Below are positions 20,574 through 32,639 of a stretch of 64,000 nt of DNA, one piece after another. The stretch covers positions 1,550,001 to 1,614,000 of the forward strand of contig JARKIP010000003.1 in the NCBI GenBank assembly GCA_029990175.1, written 5' to 3'. The notes beneath the pieces are model-generated. The model was not told the DNA's origin. It did not search any database and saw only the letters and a list, made by a program, of their open reading frames with translations. Origin of the DNA: Petunia secreta (lineage: Eukaryota > Streptophyta > Magnoliopsida > Solanales > Solanaceae). The translations under genes and the position numbers were made by a program. Position 1 is the stretch's first letter; the number at the start of each line of letters is the position of its first letter.

Positions 20574-22792
20574 TGAAACGACCTCGGTCAGTCGTTTCGG
20601 AAGTTAGCACTCCGATTGGCGTGCTGATAATTTTAAAATATTCGTAAGGTCCATTAGGACCTGTCTGTAAAATTTGAGCTAAATCAGACCTCGTTTGGTA
20701 GGCATCGGAAGAAGGTTTCAAATTTTATTGTCGATAAATATTAAAAAGAGATTTTTGAGCTCGATTTTGGCGAATGAGCTCCGATTCAATATCCGACAGC
20801 GCCGTTAGGTTCGTATGATTATTTGTAACTTTTGTGATTTTTCGAAAGTGAATTTCGATGTTGTTCGGCTAGCTTCCGCTAAAATGCCGAAAGTTAAATA
20901 ATTTAACTTTTTTTCCTTTAAATTCGCATCTTGAGTTTCGGGAGTCCGATTTGAGATCCATCTTCGCGAATATGTTACATATATTTTGTATAACTTACTT
21001 AAAAAATTTGGGATCATTTCAACTTTTCTAGGGTTCCATTTTAATTTTAATCGTCGTAGCGAATTTATTAAAATATATATATATATATATATATTGAAAA
21101 GTCGGTTGGCTAAGGGATTTAATCCTTTAGTAGCAGTAGCAACGATATAGAGGCAGTAGACATTTGAACAAAGCAGAGAAAAGGAAAAAGTTAGAAAAGA
21201 GAGAGGAAAAAAGCGAAAAGAGGTGGAAAAATAGTGGAATTTCTACCCCAAATCTCCAGGTAATGATGTTAACTCATTATCTTAGCTTATTACATGTGTT
21301 TGAATATATTTTTGAGGTAAAAATAGGGAATATTAGACATCGCCCTAATGACTTAAATTGATAGTTTAACGGGTCAATTGGACCCCGATGATGAAAATGA
21401 TTATATATTCGTACTTAGTGAATTATGGGAAACATATAAATATAATTTATTTAGAGTTTAGTTATGGGACTTTGAACCCTGTACATAGGCCTGACCTGCG
21501 TATTGCGTATGCGAATAGGGTATCAGGTTCCTAACTGGATTGCCTTAAGACATAAGGAATGAAGCCTTTAGCTTTATTTGATATAATTTTTCTGCTTATT
21601 GAATAGAGCAAGATCGTTTGGCAGTTAATCCAAAGGAAAAAGCAGTTGTTGAGTAGCAGGGCTAGCTCTGGAATACAGTAAGTGTTTATATCCATTTCTT
21701 TGGAGGTACTTGGCCTCGTGGATTTTCTACCACGTGTTCCTTACGTGTGTAGCTGCCGATAGGCGTACTCATTACGCCTTAGCTTTGGATTTACATTCTA
21801 TATTATATGTTATGTCCTGTTGTTGGTATTGCATTGAGGATCTGAGCATTGTACTCTGGCTGTGAGTTGACATATACTTCCCGGCAGTCGATGAGCCGGT
21901 GAAGGGTTATCATTGCATCATATTGAGGGTAGGAGGATTCCACCCTCGGAGCAGGAGGATTCCGCTCCATCGCATCATATTGAGGGTAGGAGGATTCCGC
22001 CCTCGGAGCAGGAGGATTCCGCTCCATTGCATCATATTGAGGGTAGGAGGATTCCGCCCTCGGAGCAGGAGGATTCCGCTCCATCACATCATATTGAGGG
22101 TAGGAGGATTCTGCCCTCGGAGCAGGAGGATTCCGCTCCATTCATTTGGCACATGTGACCCTTTGCATCTCATTTCATTTCATCTCATTCCATTTCATTT
22201 CATACTATTGTGTAGATTTTCTATACATGACTACTGTTCTGCTTATATGTGCATTGCTTATTTGTTGATTGTTGTATGGTTCTTTTTCCCTGGCTAGCGT
22301 ATCTATTTTTTTAGGTTGCTAGTTTGTTCGCACTTATTGAGTCCTTATGACTCACCCCCTATTTGTCCTTGTGTTTTCTTTTCGTTCGGCAGATTCTGCT
22401 CCAGGACCCAGCCAATCGCCCCGTGATTGAGGAGTAGTACGTTCTCAGCTGTCTACGGTGAGCCATCATGTTCATTGCGGCCACCAACTTCAGATATTAC
22501 AGTTTTCCTTACTTTTGCTCCCTTCAGGAGCTGTGTATATCTTTGGCCTTCTTAGATGTCTGATCTGGAAACTTTAAACCTGTGTATTCTGGGTAGTTAG
22601 TTGTTTTGTCCAGACAATTTATATATATGTCTATTCTTGAGAGTTATTTTATGTTGTTAAGGTCATGTTTAATTTTATTTTCAAGATAATTTTGCGTCGT
22701 TTATATCGATTTTGTCTATAGGGTTCGCCCGACAGGTCTAGGAAAGGTGGTCGGGTGCCCGCACGGCCTAGCCGAAAATGCGGGTCGTGATA
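20574..22792 (+). mobile_element. Element E: solo LTR of the F/I family
   Basis: Begins TGAAACGACCTCGGTCAGTC and ends CGGGTCGTGATA, matching the ends of the F and I LTRs, with a direct ATTCT repeat on each side (20569-20573, 22793-22797). It has no internal region, primer site or second LTR, so it most likely arose by LTR-LTR recombination. Contents include an AT microsatellite (about 21072-21095), a G-box context (TACCACGTG, about 21729) and four 57-bp repeat units at 21925-22140. Confidence 0.9.
21925..22140 (+). repeat. Hairpin array in solo LTR E (4 units of 57 bp)
   Basis: Each unit has two half-repeats that can fold as hairpins around GGA-GGAT-TCC: one closed by GAGGG/CCCTC, the other by GGAGC/GCTCC. 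Because 57 is a multiple of 3, long spurious ORFs open across it on the + strand. Confidence 0.85.
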
Positions 22793-23574
22793 ATTCTTCC
22801 TTACTTTTTGTAATTAAATTATTTATGAATTACATTGACATGATGATCATGAATATGAGTGGCTAATTTACCCATTCTAGGGTTGATTAAACCCCTCCAA
22901 TACTTATGTGCTATGAATATTTATTTTGATGAATGAAACTTGAAAATTCTTCCTATCTAATTGTTCATGTTTTGATTGCTATTGATTGGAAGGGCCCCCA
23001 ATTGATTGTTCCCATTAATCTTGTATGTCTAGGGATAGATTCACAGGTTTGGGTTAAACACTTAGTAATATTTCAACCGAAAACTAAGGTATTACTTAGG
23101 TTGTCAATAAGGTGATTTGTGACCATTGACCCTGATTGTGAACTAAATTGTAGTCCTAAGTATCTTCATTAATTAATTGGAAAATTGGTTAGTGAAAGTT
23201 ACTACAATTACATGGGAGTGAATAGTCGTATAATTGGAGCAAGTGTTCAATAGGAAGAGAACCAAGTTGAATTTGTTAAAAGAATTATTCTAACACATAG
23301 GTAGGAGTTGGGTAGATCAATCCTAGGCTTTTAATCCTTGATTAATTATTTCTTAATATTTTGTTGCTTACTTTAGCGTTAATTAGTTGTTACATTGAAA
23401 CCACCATTCAATTACAAACCTTGGGAGCTAATTGGTTAGATAAATTAGTTAGAATAACAACTAGATTTCGAGTGTTCTCTGTGGGATTCGACCTCGGGAC
23501 TTTTAAGTACCGAGCTATATTTGCTGCGACCGCTTAGTCCCTTTTATAGGGCGTAGTTGGGCGTGATCAAATTT

Positions 23575-23592
23575 TGGCGTCGTTGCCGGGGA
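23575..23592 (+). other. Primer binding site, tRNA-Asp type (element D)
   Basis: TGGCGTCGTTGCCGGGGA starts 5 nt after the LTR. It has one mismatch to the tRNA-Asp complement. Confidence 0.88.
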
Positions 23593-23698
23593 ACACGGTG
23601 ATTTCTAGCTTGTTAGGATAGCTGAGTTGTTTGTTCAATTAACTTCGTTTCTGTACATATTCTGTTTAAATTATAAAAAAATATATATATAAAAAAAT

Positions 23699-24331
23699 AT
23701 GGCATCATGAAATAACATGCGGCTAGGTGATCATTATTATGGTTGTGCTAATACGTCTTATTCTTCCCCGAGCCCCAATTATGATAATTTTTCTTTCTCT
23801 TATGATAATAGTTGGTACAATGAAGTGGAGGATGATGAGGAAGAATATGAAGCTGAATTGAAGAAGGTTTGGGACGGACGTAGAGCACAACTATACCATA
23901 TAGAAGCTCAAGTGAATCAGTTGGCTGCACTATTAGGAATTCAACAACCTAGCCAAAAAGATGTGGAATTAGAAGAAGAAATTATGACTATAGTAGAAGA
24001 TTTAAAACGTGAATTTCCATTGGATGAGACAAGGGTTGAAATCCAACCATCTAGCCTTATAGTGTGGGAAGATGACGATGATAAAGATGTGGTACCGGAG
24101 TCGGCCAATAACATTGAAGCTGAAATTTTATTTGACTTTGATTCGTGCCAAAAAGAGGATGTCAATATTGAAGTGAAGTCTAATAGGGTTGCACCACATT
24201 CTAGACACTTTTCTACACTGGTTTTAGAGGGAGACATGAAAATTGATCCTTTTGAGCCAATGGAAGAGTTGAAGGATGAGGTGTATGGTGCTTACATTAT
24301 AGAATTTTTACTACCATCTAGACACCGATGA
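23699..24331 (+). pseudogene. Element D gag-like acidic ORF (early stop)
   Basis: ATG at 23699 meets TGA at codon 4 (23708). The same frame reopens at ATG 23717 and runs 204 codons. Tyr/Ser/Asn-rich N-terminus (about residues 10-35), an acidic helix (NEVEDDEEEYEAELKKVWDG), then EAQVNQLAALLG and a second acidic segment (WEDDDDKDVVPE). I see no Retrotrans_gag core, zinc knuckle or enzyme motif. It occupies the gag position and is typical of gag-only derivatives, but the assignment is by position and not by domain. Confidence 0.55.
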
Positions 24332-26270
24332 CTATCTTCGTTTGAAGGCCAAAGAGTACAAAATTATATAGCTTGGTCAAGAGCATAGCCAACAATTCGA
24401 AGATATTCCTGAGTTAGTGACTACACGCAAAAGGAGATGCTTAGTTTTTGGCATGCAAGAACTTGTGACACCTCAAGAGCATAACCGGAGAGTTGATATA
24501 CAACTGGGGAGGCGATTCATAAGCTCAAGGTGGAAACCCATCATGCTTGATTCTTTGTGTTGCAGGTTTCAACTGGGTTGAAATCTAAGTGTGGGGTGTC
24601 TGCAAACCCATCATGCTTGATTCCTGCTATGGGAAAGTCTGAGTACCTCGCGCCCTAAAGAAACTTACAAGGATATTCTTCGGGCTTAGAGCCCCAGGGA
24701 GTTTCTCTATCACCTTAGTTTTTATTTTTAATGCATTGAGGGCAATGCATGATCTTAAGTATGGGGTGGGAGTTTATTTTGTTGGTATCTGTTTATTCTA
24801 GTATGTTTTCATATTTTCTTGTCACTTGACAGTTTTTTATTTTTTTCTTGCTTTCTAGTTATTAAAGTAAATTTTATTAGTTAATTATCAGTATGCCAAT
24901 AATCTCTTTGGGTTTTCTTAGCCTTGGTTCTTTCCCATTGAGTTATTTATACTGAACCAGGCAGCCTGTAGGTTAAAAAAAAAACATAAAAAATGCCTAA
25001 GAGCTCAGGAGGAGGAAAATTGGAGAGTAGGCATAAAAAGAGAGAAGTGAGGAATTCGGAATGCAACACTCAGCTAGAACTACCTAAATATTTTTGAACT
25101 TCCTTTTTGAGTTCATAGTAAGGATTGCGAGGTGAAACTGAATTGATCTTTATGTTCCATGTACAGTGTGTGGTGAGTTTATTTGTGTACTTCTCATTGT
25201 TTCATGTTAAGTCTAGAACTTGCCCTTCTTGTTGTTTGAGGAGAAATCCTTGGTAGTCTTGATCTTAAGAATGAAAGTATGCCTTCTTTGGCCCGCTAGT
25301 TCCCAAATTAGTCTATCTAATGAATATATTCCGTTGAGTCCTCAATTTGAGCCTATTGATCTTTTCTTTGGCAACTTGAATTACAAGCCCTATCCATTTT
25401 TCTATTTACCTCTCTTGTTACCCATCTACCCCTTAACTACTTTAGGTTGTGTATTTGGAAAGATTGTGGGTTATTAATAAGAGTTGTTGTATACTTGGGA
25501 AGAAAGTTGCAAAAGAATGAAGGAATGAAATATTTGATATCCTCTTCGTATAGAAAGATGTAAAAAAACAAACAAAAAAAAAAGAGAAATAAAAGATGGG
25601 GGCAACGTTCCTATGCTCGGTTAAGGGTGATTAAAGCCTTGAGTATGAACACGCCAAAGACACCCTAGTGAGGTTGATATATCTCATTGAACTCTTAGGG
25701 CTCCAATCATCCAAGTGTTGTGAAAATCATTAAAAAGAAAAAGAAAAACGAGAAGAGAATGAGTTGATGAATAAACGAGGAGAAAGGGAAAATTAGTAGT
25801 AAGTGATGTTTAAAGTGTTGAGGGGAAGAATTAGTCACTATATACCCAAAAGTGTACCACACCTTACCCCAAGCCAATATTACAAGCTATGCAAAAGCCC
25901 TACTTGACTTTTGATTGAGACTCCTACATTAGTAGATAACGACAAAATGGGCAAGCCTATGGTACTTTTCTGTGGGACATGAGAAATTTCTTTCTGAGTG
26001 TGAGAGTATTTCATATTTGATATGCCACAATTTCTCTTGAAATTGTGTGTTTGGTGGCATCTTCTTTCTGTGAGGTACATTGAAACTTGAGTGGTCTATA
26101 GGTTTCTACTTCAATATTGGACTATGACCAAAAGAAAAGGTGTTTGAATTTTATGGGTGAGTTTTGCGAAGTTGTTGTCGCGAGTCCTTATCTAATCTTG
26201 ATGTCTTGCCCCCTTTCTGTGTATTCTTCTTCTTTGCTCGAGGACGAGCAAAAGTCTAAGCGTGAGGTTG
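24332..26270 (+). other. Element D 3' non-coding interior
   Basis: No supported gene. It contains Athila-like tracts such as AAGTGTGGGGTG (about 24586) and AAGTATGGGGTGGGAG (about 24757). Near the end is a perfect hairpin TGCTCG-AGGA-CGAGCA (26235-26250). A degenerate PPT (AAGTCTAAGCGTGAGGTTG) abuts the 3' LTR. Confidence 0.6.
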
Positions 26271-27520
26271 TGATATTTGGCTATTTTACCTATATTTTCA
26301 GGGTAGTTTTACCATGTTATGATAGTACACCTAAGAGTTTATACGCAAAATTCTCAAGAGTTGATACTAATTGAGTTGTTTGGTGTTGTAGGATTTGAAC
26401 ATGGTGAATTGAGCAAGAAAGTGCTAGTTTTGGAGCTAAAAGTGAAGATGTTGAAGAGTTCAAGTGATCCGTGTGCCACGCGAGTGACACGGGAAGATAT
26501 AGAGTCTTTGCTCAGGAATTGAATAAAAATTTCAGCGCATTTAGGCCAAATACGTGAGCGCCGCGCGAGCTGAATTGCTTGAAGAAAGCGAAGCACAGAA
26601 CCATGGGGCGAAATTTCAAGATCTTTTTGGTACTTCTGCTTAGTTTCCTACAGGGTATAAAGCTTCTTTTGCCTCTATTATGAAATATACACTGGAAAAG
26701 AAGCAAAAAGGAGGCTAGAGCTTTGGAGGCTTCAAGAACATAGTTTTTTCCAAAATTCTTCCTTACTTTTTGTAATTAAATTATTTATGAATTACATTGA
26801 CATGATGATCATGAATATGAGTGGCTAATTTACCTATTCTAGGGTTGATTAAACCCCTCCAATACTTATGTGCTATGAATATTTATTTTGATGAATGAAA
26901 CTTGAAAATTCTTCCTATCTAATTGTTCATGTTTTGATTGCTATTGATTGGAAGGGCCCCTAATTGATTGTTCCCATTAATCTTGTATGTCTAGGGATAG
27001 ATTCATAGGTTTGGGTTAAACACTTAGCAATATTTCAACCGAAAACTAAGGTATTACTTAGGTTGTCAATAAGGTGATTTGTGACCATTGACCCTGATTG
27101 TGAACTAAATTGTACTCCTAAGTATCTTCATTAATTAATTGGAAAATTGGTTAGTGAAAGTTACTACTATTACATGGGAGTGAATAGTCGTATAATTGGA
27201 GCAAGTGTTCAATAGGAAGAGAACCAAGTTGAATTTGTTAAAAGAATTATTCTAACACATAGGTAGGAGTTGGGTAGATCAATCCTAGGCTTTTAATCCT
27301 TGATTAATTATTTCTTAATATTTTGTTGCTTACTTTAGTGTTAATTAGTCGTTACATTGAAACCGCCATTCAATTACAAACCTTGGGAGTTAATTGGTTA
27401 GATAAATTAGTTAGAATAACAACTAGATTTCGAGTGTTTCCTGTGGGATTCGACCCAGTACCGAGCTATATTTGTTGCGACCGCTTAGTCCCTTTTATAA
27501 GGCATAGTTGGGCGTGATCA
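26271..27520 (+). repeat. Element D 3' LTR
   Basis: An uninterrupted 1250-bp copy. It preserves the pre-insertion sequence ATTCTTCC where solo LTR E sits in the 5' LTR, confirming E's target site. Confidence 0.9.
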
Positions 27521-27684
27521 AACAGTTCGAACAGAGAGAGAAGGGGACAAATAAGACAACAAGCCCCAAAAGATCATGTTGAGGGCAAGGGCAAAGGAAT
27601 TGTCCGAGATGAATAAGGAATTCTTCTCTTACTCTTTGATTGGCCCCTATAAACTTTGCTTGTGTTTTGGATTAGTTGCTTTGG
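27521..27684 (+). pseudogene. Element B ORF3 C-terminal tail and start of 3' UTR
   Basis: After removal of D and one 5-bp duplication, the ORF3 C-terminal frame continues as QFEQREKGTNKTTSPKRSC and stops at TGA 27580-27582. The rest (to 27684, including TSD TTTGG at 27680-27684) is 3' UTR, which resumes at 36912. Confidence 0.65.
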
Positions 27685-30192
27685 TGAGACGACCCAGAAT
27701 CCGGTTAGGCCGTGCGGACACTCGACGTCCTCTCCTAGACCCGTCGGGCGAACCCTTACCAATTAAATTAGGAAAATAAATATAATAATTCATAAATAAG
27801 GACAAGACTAAAAAAAGCACAAACATATTAGTACTCTAAGTTGTACAAAAGAAATTACAGCTGACTACCCAACATACTAGGTTTAGGGCTATCCAGACTA
27901 GACATCTAAGAGTACAAAAGAAGACAGATACCTCCTGAAGGGAGCAAAATTTCAACTGAAATAATAAACAATAAACTGGTGGCCATCTGGAATAAAAGCT
28001 GGCTCACCCTGACAGCGGAAGTCGTCTTCGCTCCTGAACAACGTGGCGAATTCAATCCTGGAGCAAACCTGCCGAAACGAAATAATAGAAAAAAACAAAC
28101 AACAAACAAGAGTGAGTCAAAAGGACTCAATAAGTGGGGCAGACTAGCCACCTCAAAGAATAGGATAGCTAGCCAGGGAGAAATGAAACAGATAAACAAA
28201 ATTCCTCTTATTTAAATTATGAAAAGGCAGAGCCAGATAATAACTAGAAATACGTATGGAATCACAAACTCATTTAAATCAGGAACGTAAGATAGCCAGA
28301 ACATATAGGTATCCCGAACATATCAACAATCAGAAATACATCCTGTTGCGGCGTGCAACCCGATCCATATATTCATCCTGTCGCGGCGTGCAACCCAATC
28401 CATATATTTATACCGTTGCGGCGTGCAACCCAGAATACGAGCTAGAAATATATAGGCAAACTGAAATATATCCACAATATAGTATACATACCGCGTACAC
28501 AAAAAAATAGCATGATAGTCACACAATAGTCAGCACGCGGTGCAATGAAATGGGATGAATGCAGTATGATGCAATGGTGTCACATGTGCCAAATAGATGG
28601 AGCAGAATCCTCCTGCTCCGAGGGCGGAATCCTCCTACCCTCAATATGATGAAATGGAGCGGAATCCTCCAGCTCCGATGGCAGAATCCTCCTACCCTCA
28701 ATATGATGCAATGGAGCGGAATCCTCCTGCTCCGAGGGCGGAATCCTCCTACCCTCAATATGATGCAACGGAGTGGAATCCTCCTGCTCCGAGGGCGGAA
28801 TCCTCCTACCCACAATATGATGCAATGGAGCGGAATCCTCCAGCTCCGAGGGCGGAATCCTCCTACCCTTAATATGATGCAATGTGCATACGAATGCAAT
28901 ATGAAGCAATAATAACCCATTACCAGCGCGGGACTCTCATCGACAGCTGGAAAGTATATACCAACTCGCAGCCATAGTTCAATGTTCAGATCCTCAATGC
29001 AATATAACCAACAACGGGACATAACATATATTATACAATATAAATCCAAAGCTAAGGCGTAATGAGTACGCCTGTCGGCAGCTACACACGTAAGGAACAC
29101 GTGGTAGATTATCCACGAGGCCAGGTGCCTCCAAAGAAATGGATATAAATACTTACCTCTTCCAAAAGTTAGTACGACTAATCAACAACCGCTTTATCCT
29201 TTGGTTTCCTTGCCAAATGATCCCACTATATTCAATAAGCAGAAAAATATATCAATTTAGGCTAAAGGCTTCATTCCTCACATCTTAGGGCAATCCGGTT
29301 AGGAACTTGATACCGTATTCGCATACGCAATATGCAGGTCAGGCCTATGTACAGGGTTTATGGTCACCTAACCAAATCCTAAATAAATTACATTTATATG
29401 TTACCCATAACTAGTACGAATATATAATCAATTCCATTATCGGGGTCCATTTGACCCTTTAAACTATTTATTGAACTTATTAAAACGATGTCTAATATTC
29501 CAAGTTTTACCATTAAAACATATTCAAACACACGTAATAAACTCAAATAATTTCCTCCGTTTCTCGTTTTCTCTCATTCTGTTTCGTTTTTCTGTTTCTA
29601 TAAAAGATGAGCTTATATAAAGCTCATCTAACCGTCATCATGTTTTCCTTTTCTTTCCTTCTTTGTATTTTTTGTCTTTTTGTCTTTTCTTTTTCTTTTT
29701 TTTTATTTTTTTCTTAACAAAAATTAAAATAGTATCCTACGATATTCGAAATAATTTCAACTTTTGCATACAAGTTATACAAAATATATATAACACACTC
29801 GCGAAGGCGGATCTCAAATCGGACTCCCGAAACTCAAGATATGAATTTAAATGGAAAATGTCAAATTATTTAACTTTCGGCATTTTAGCGAAACTAGCCG
29901 AACAACATCGAAATTCACTTTCGAAAAATCGCAACAGTCACAAATAATAATACGAACCTAAAGGCACTTTCGAATTTTGAATCGGAGCTCATTCGCCAAA
30001 ACCGAGCTCGAAAATCTCTTTTTAATATTTATTGACAATAAAAACTGAAACCTTCTTCCGATGCCTATCAAACGAGGTCTGATTTAGCTCAAATTTTACA
30101 GACAGGTCCTAATGGAAAATACAAATATTTTAAAATTATCGGCACGCCAATCGGAGTCCTAACTTCCGAAACGACTGACCGAGGTCGTTTCA
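27685..30192 (-). repeat. Element F 3' LTR
   Basis: In element sense it starts TGAAACGACCTCGGTCAG and ends near GGGTCGTCTCA (the last bases are mutated from GTGTCA). It carries a hairpin array at 28599-28870 and a second short repeat (GTTGCGGCGTGCAAC type, about 28342-28430, three copies). It lacks 90 bp present in its partner, removed between ATAAT direct repeats. Confidence 0.9.
28599..28870 (-). repeat. Hairpin array in element F 3' LTR (5 units of 57 bp)
   Basis: Five units, ten half-repeats. In element sense they have GGA-GGAT-TCC cores closed mainly by GAGGG/CCCTC and GGAGC/GCTCC. ORFs of 90-190 codons on both strands here are products of the 57-bp periodicity. Confidence 0.85.
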
Positions 30193-30230
30193 TTCTCCTC
30201 CACTTATACTCTCGTTCTTCCTCGAACGAG
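30193..30230 (-). other. Element F polypurine tract and adjacent hairpin
   Basis: In element sense AAGTGGAGGAGAA (30193-30205) abuts the 3' LTR. Just upstream, CTCGTTCG-AGGA-AGAACGAG (30211-30230) is an 8-bp hairpin with one mismatch; the copy in element I is perfect. Confidence 0.75.
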
Positions 30231-30984
30231 CCTAAGTCTAAAGCAAGATTCAGGCAGATAACAAGAGAACTTGTACGACCTTCATGAGCTACTCCACGGG
30301 TATTATTTCCTGATTACAAGATCATAAATTATAACACACATATCGAACTCTTGGATAAAAACATAGCTGGATAATATCATAACGCCATTGCCCAGCTTAT
30401 TCTGACTGCACTGATCCTTCCTCGATCAGGAGAGGAGAGTTCTACATTTTCGAAACTAAGATACACGAAAATTTGAATGGGTTAACATGATTAAGCCAAT
30501 AATCACCTCTTCGATATACCTTTCGATATAGAACAGGTCGATGAAACTAAGAATTAGCTCACACTTGATACAATAGAGGAGCTTTTGAAGTACCTTGTCG
30601 CTACACACTATAGAAGATTTGATGAAAGCTACATTATTTTTACGAACGCACTATGCAACATGTCAGTTGATGTTAGTGTCGTTCCGCAAGCTCCTTGTGC
30701 GAATGTAGTTACTCATATCCTAATGTGTGTCAAAGGTTCATCTGAATAGGGTCTATCATATAAGGGTAAGGATCATGCAAATACTACTGGTTAGTATGAT
30801 GCAGACCAGGAATGATATTCAGACTGAACATCTACTTCAGGGTATTGTCTTTGAATTGGAAATATATTGACTTGAAAAAGTGAAAATAAAAGAGACATTT
30901 AGTTGGACCATGAGCTGAAGCAGAATACCAGCAACAAAGTTGATTACATACGCACTTATAACGCTAAAGTAACTTCTCAAAGAG

Positions 30985-31512
30985 TTGAGGTGTGAAAGAG
31001 ATATACACACCAATGATGAATTGTCGACAAGCCGCACTAGACCTTTTACTCTAAATTTCCATGAAGTAAAACAGCGTCAGTATGAGGATCCAGTTCTGGT
31101 TGAATACAAACAGATAGCCAGAAGAAAACCGGAGTCACTATACAGGTTACTACTGACGGTGTTTTCATGTATAAAGATAGACTTTGCGTTCCTGATGTTG
31201 CAGATTTTACGTGGACAGATTATGATAGAGGCACATTATTCCAAATACACTGTTCATCCAGGTTCAACTAATATGTACCATGATCTTAAGCAAATTTACT
31301 GGTGGGACGGAATGAAGTCTGACATAGCTGAATTTGTGGCTCAGTGTTCTAGTTGCCAGCAAGTTAAAGTCGTGTCATCTTTCCAGACTTTATACTTTCA
31401 GCAGATAGGTACGTATATACGATTAGGTTGTCAGCTTATCTCTACCATTAATAGATTATTAGTGGGTTTAGCAATGATCGACACTCATTGTAGGTTTCTG
31501 TCGTGGCCTTAG
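30985..31512 (+). pseudogene. Integrase fragment antisense within element F
   Basis: The plus strand, opposite to F's LTRs, reads QRQYEDPVLVEYKQIARRK, LRGQIMIEAHYSKYTVHPGS, NMYHDLKQIYWWDGMKSDIA and EFVAQCSSCQQVKV. This is the gypsy pre-integrase linker and H2C2 zinc domain (HY...H...CSSC). The catalytic core is absent. At 31517-31546 it is followed by GGGTCGTGACAAAAGTGGTATCA, which resembles a gypsy LTR end plus tRNA-Met primer site. The same antisense block occurs in element I. Confidence 0.82.
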
Positions 31513-32639
31513 GTTGGGTCGTGACAAAAGTGGTATCACTACCTTAAAGATTTAGTATTACCATTCAGTATTTGGAGGAAGACTCCTCCACTTAAAGCAC
31601 AAACTCATGCAGCTATTTGAAAAGGAATAACCATCCCCGCAAAGTCTGCTGGACTAAAGAAAATTTAGCTAAAAGCTGAACGTAGGTAGACCTAAGCTAC
31701 CAACTACCCTTTCGAGTTGCCAAACAGCTGCAACTCTTGAGTCACAACTCCATACATTTTCTATAAGCACCACCGCCTGATGGATCAAATCAAAGGTCAA
31801 ATGACGCCTCTCATTACCCTTAGTAGCCTTGAAAAACAACCATGTGCTTACCCTGCCACCTTGACACGCACTCTGGCTCAACACAGGGAACATCACAAGA
31901 GGCTACTGACCGCCTAAGCTTACCAGTGCTGAACAAAGAAGAGATGGAAACAGACTGAGGATAGAAATAATTATAGCTATAGGAAGCTCTTCTTCTTATT
32001 TATTTGGCTACCACAGCTAGACTGTTTATGAGCCAGGCTAACCGAAGAATCGCAATTAAAGAAATAGACATTGAATGAGCTTTATGAAACAAAATCTATG
32101 TCAATTTAACCTTCCTATAAAAAGGAAACTCAGACAATTTACCAGAAAATTCTTTTATACCGAGACAAACTTGTAGAATAAACATGACTCTACTAGCGTC
32201 TCGAACCAAGAGGAGACACATAGATCGAGTATTACTTACTAACCACTTTACACCGGAATGAAACAATGACACTTTCTGATGGTGACAAATAAGAATCCCA
32301 TCATCCTACCGACACTGAGTTCCAAAGAGTGGTAGACTGAATTGACATTATAACAGAATGAGGCATAACAAAATGCCAAGCAAACAATACCGATACTCAC
32401 TCACAAATCTCTCGCATTTAAACCAGATAAACTAGTATGGTCATCATAAATGCCAGGAATAAATCATACAAGAAGCTCACCCCTCTACCGCAACAGATTC
32501 TTAATAGAAACGCCATCCTAGGAAACTATGGAAATATGATAAGACAATCATTTCCAAAGCGATCAGAAAAATCAAAGCTTAAATATATATAAGTGAGCTA
32601 GAAATACGTGGGTGTACTACATCGGATACCTCAGCATCC

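Larger units (their letters stand above)
20058..23569 (+). repeat. Element D 5' LTR (interrupted by solo LTR E)
   Basis: Homologous to 26271-27520 on both sides of E. TATAAAA at 20470 is the likely promoter box; the 3' LTR has TATAAAG at 26656. A short stretch at about 20345-20400 with CGCGTGGCACGCG motifs is reduced in the 3' LTR. Confidence 0.88.
20058..27520 (+). mobile_element. Element D: short Athila-like non-autonomous LTR retrotransposon
   Basis: The 5' LTR spans 20058-23569 (about 1.29 kb once solo LTR E and its duplication are removed) and the 3' LTR spans 26271-27520. Both begin TGATATTTGGCTATTTT and end GGCGTGATCA. The primer site is tRNA-Asp. The 2.7-kb interior holds only a gag-like acidic ORF and no pol motif. 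TSD is AGCAG (20053-20057) and AACAG (27521-27525), one mismatch. It lacks enzymes and would depend on an autonomous Athila-type partner. Confidence 0.87.

Noticed and set aside
21072..21095. AT dinucleotide run as a possible regulatory element
   Set aside because: A simple microsatellite in solo LTR E; nothing supports a function.
21925..22140. Regular repeats resembling a CRISPR array
   Set aside because: Units are contiguous 57-bp tandem repeats without unique spacers, inside a plant LTR.
25220..25477. 85-codon ORF in element D interior
   Set aside because: It starts in AT-rich non-coding sequence and has no motif or support from a second copy.
31669..31896. Short ORF matching 53059-53259 in the other copy
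   Set aside because: It is shared because F and I are the same family. It has no recognisable domain and is interrupted, so I treat it as decayed interior.
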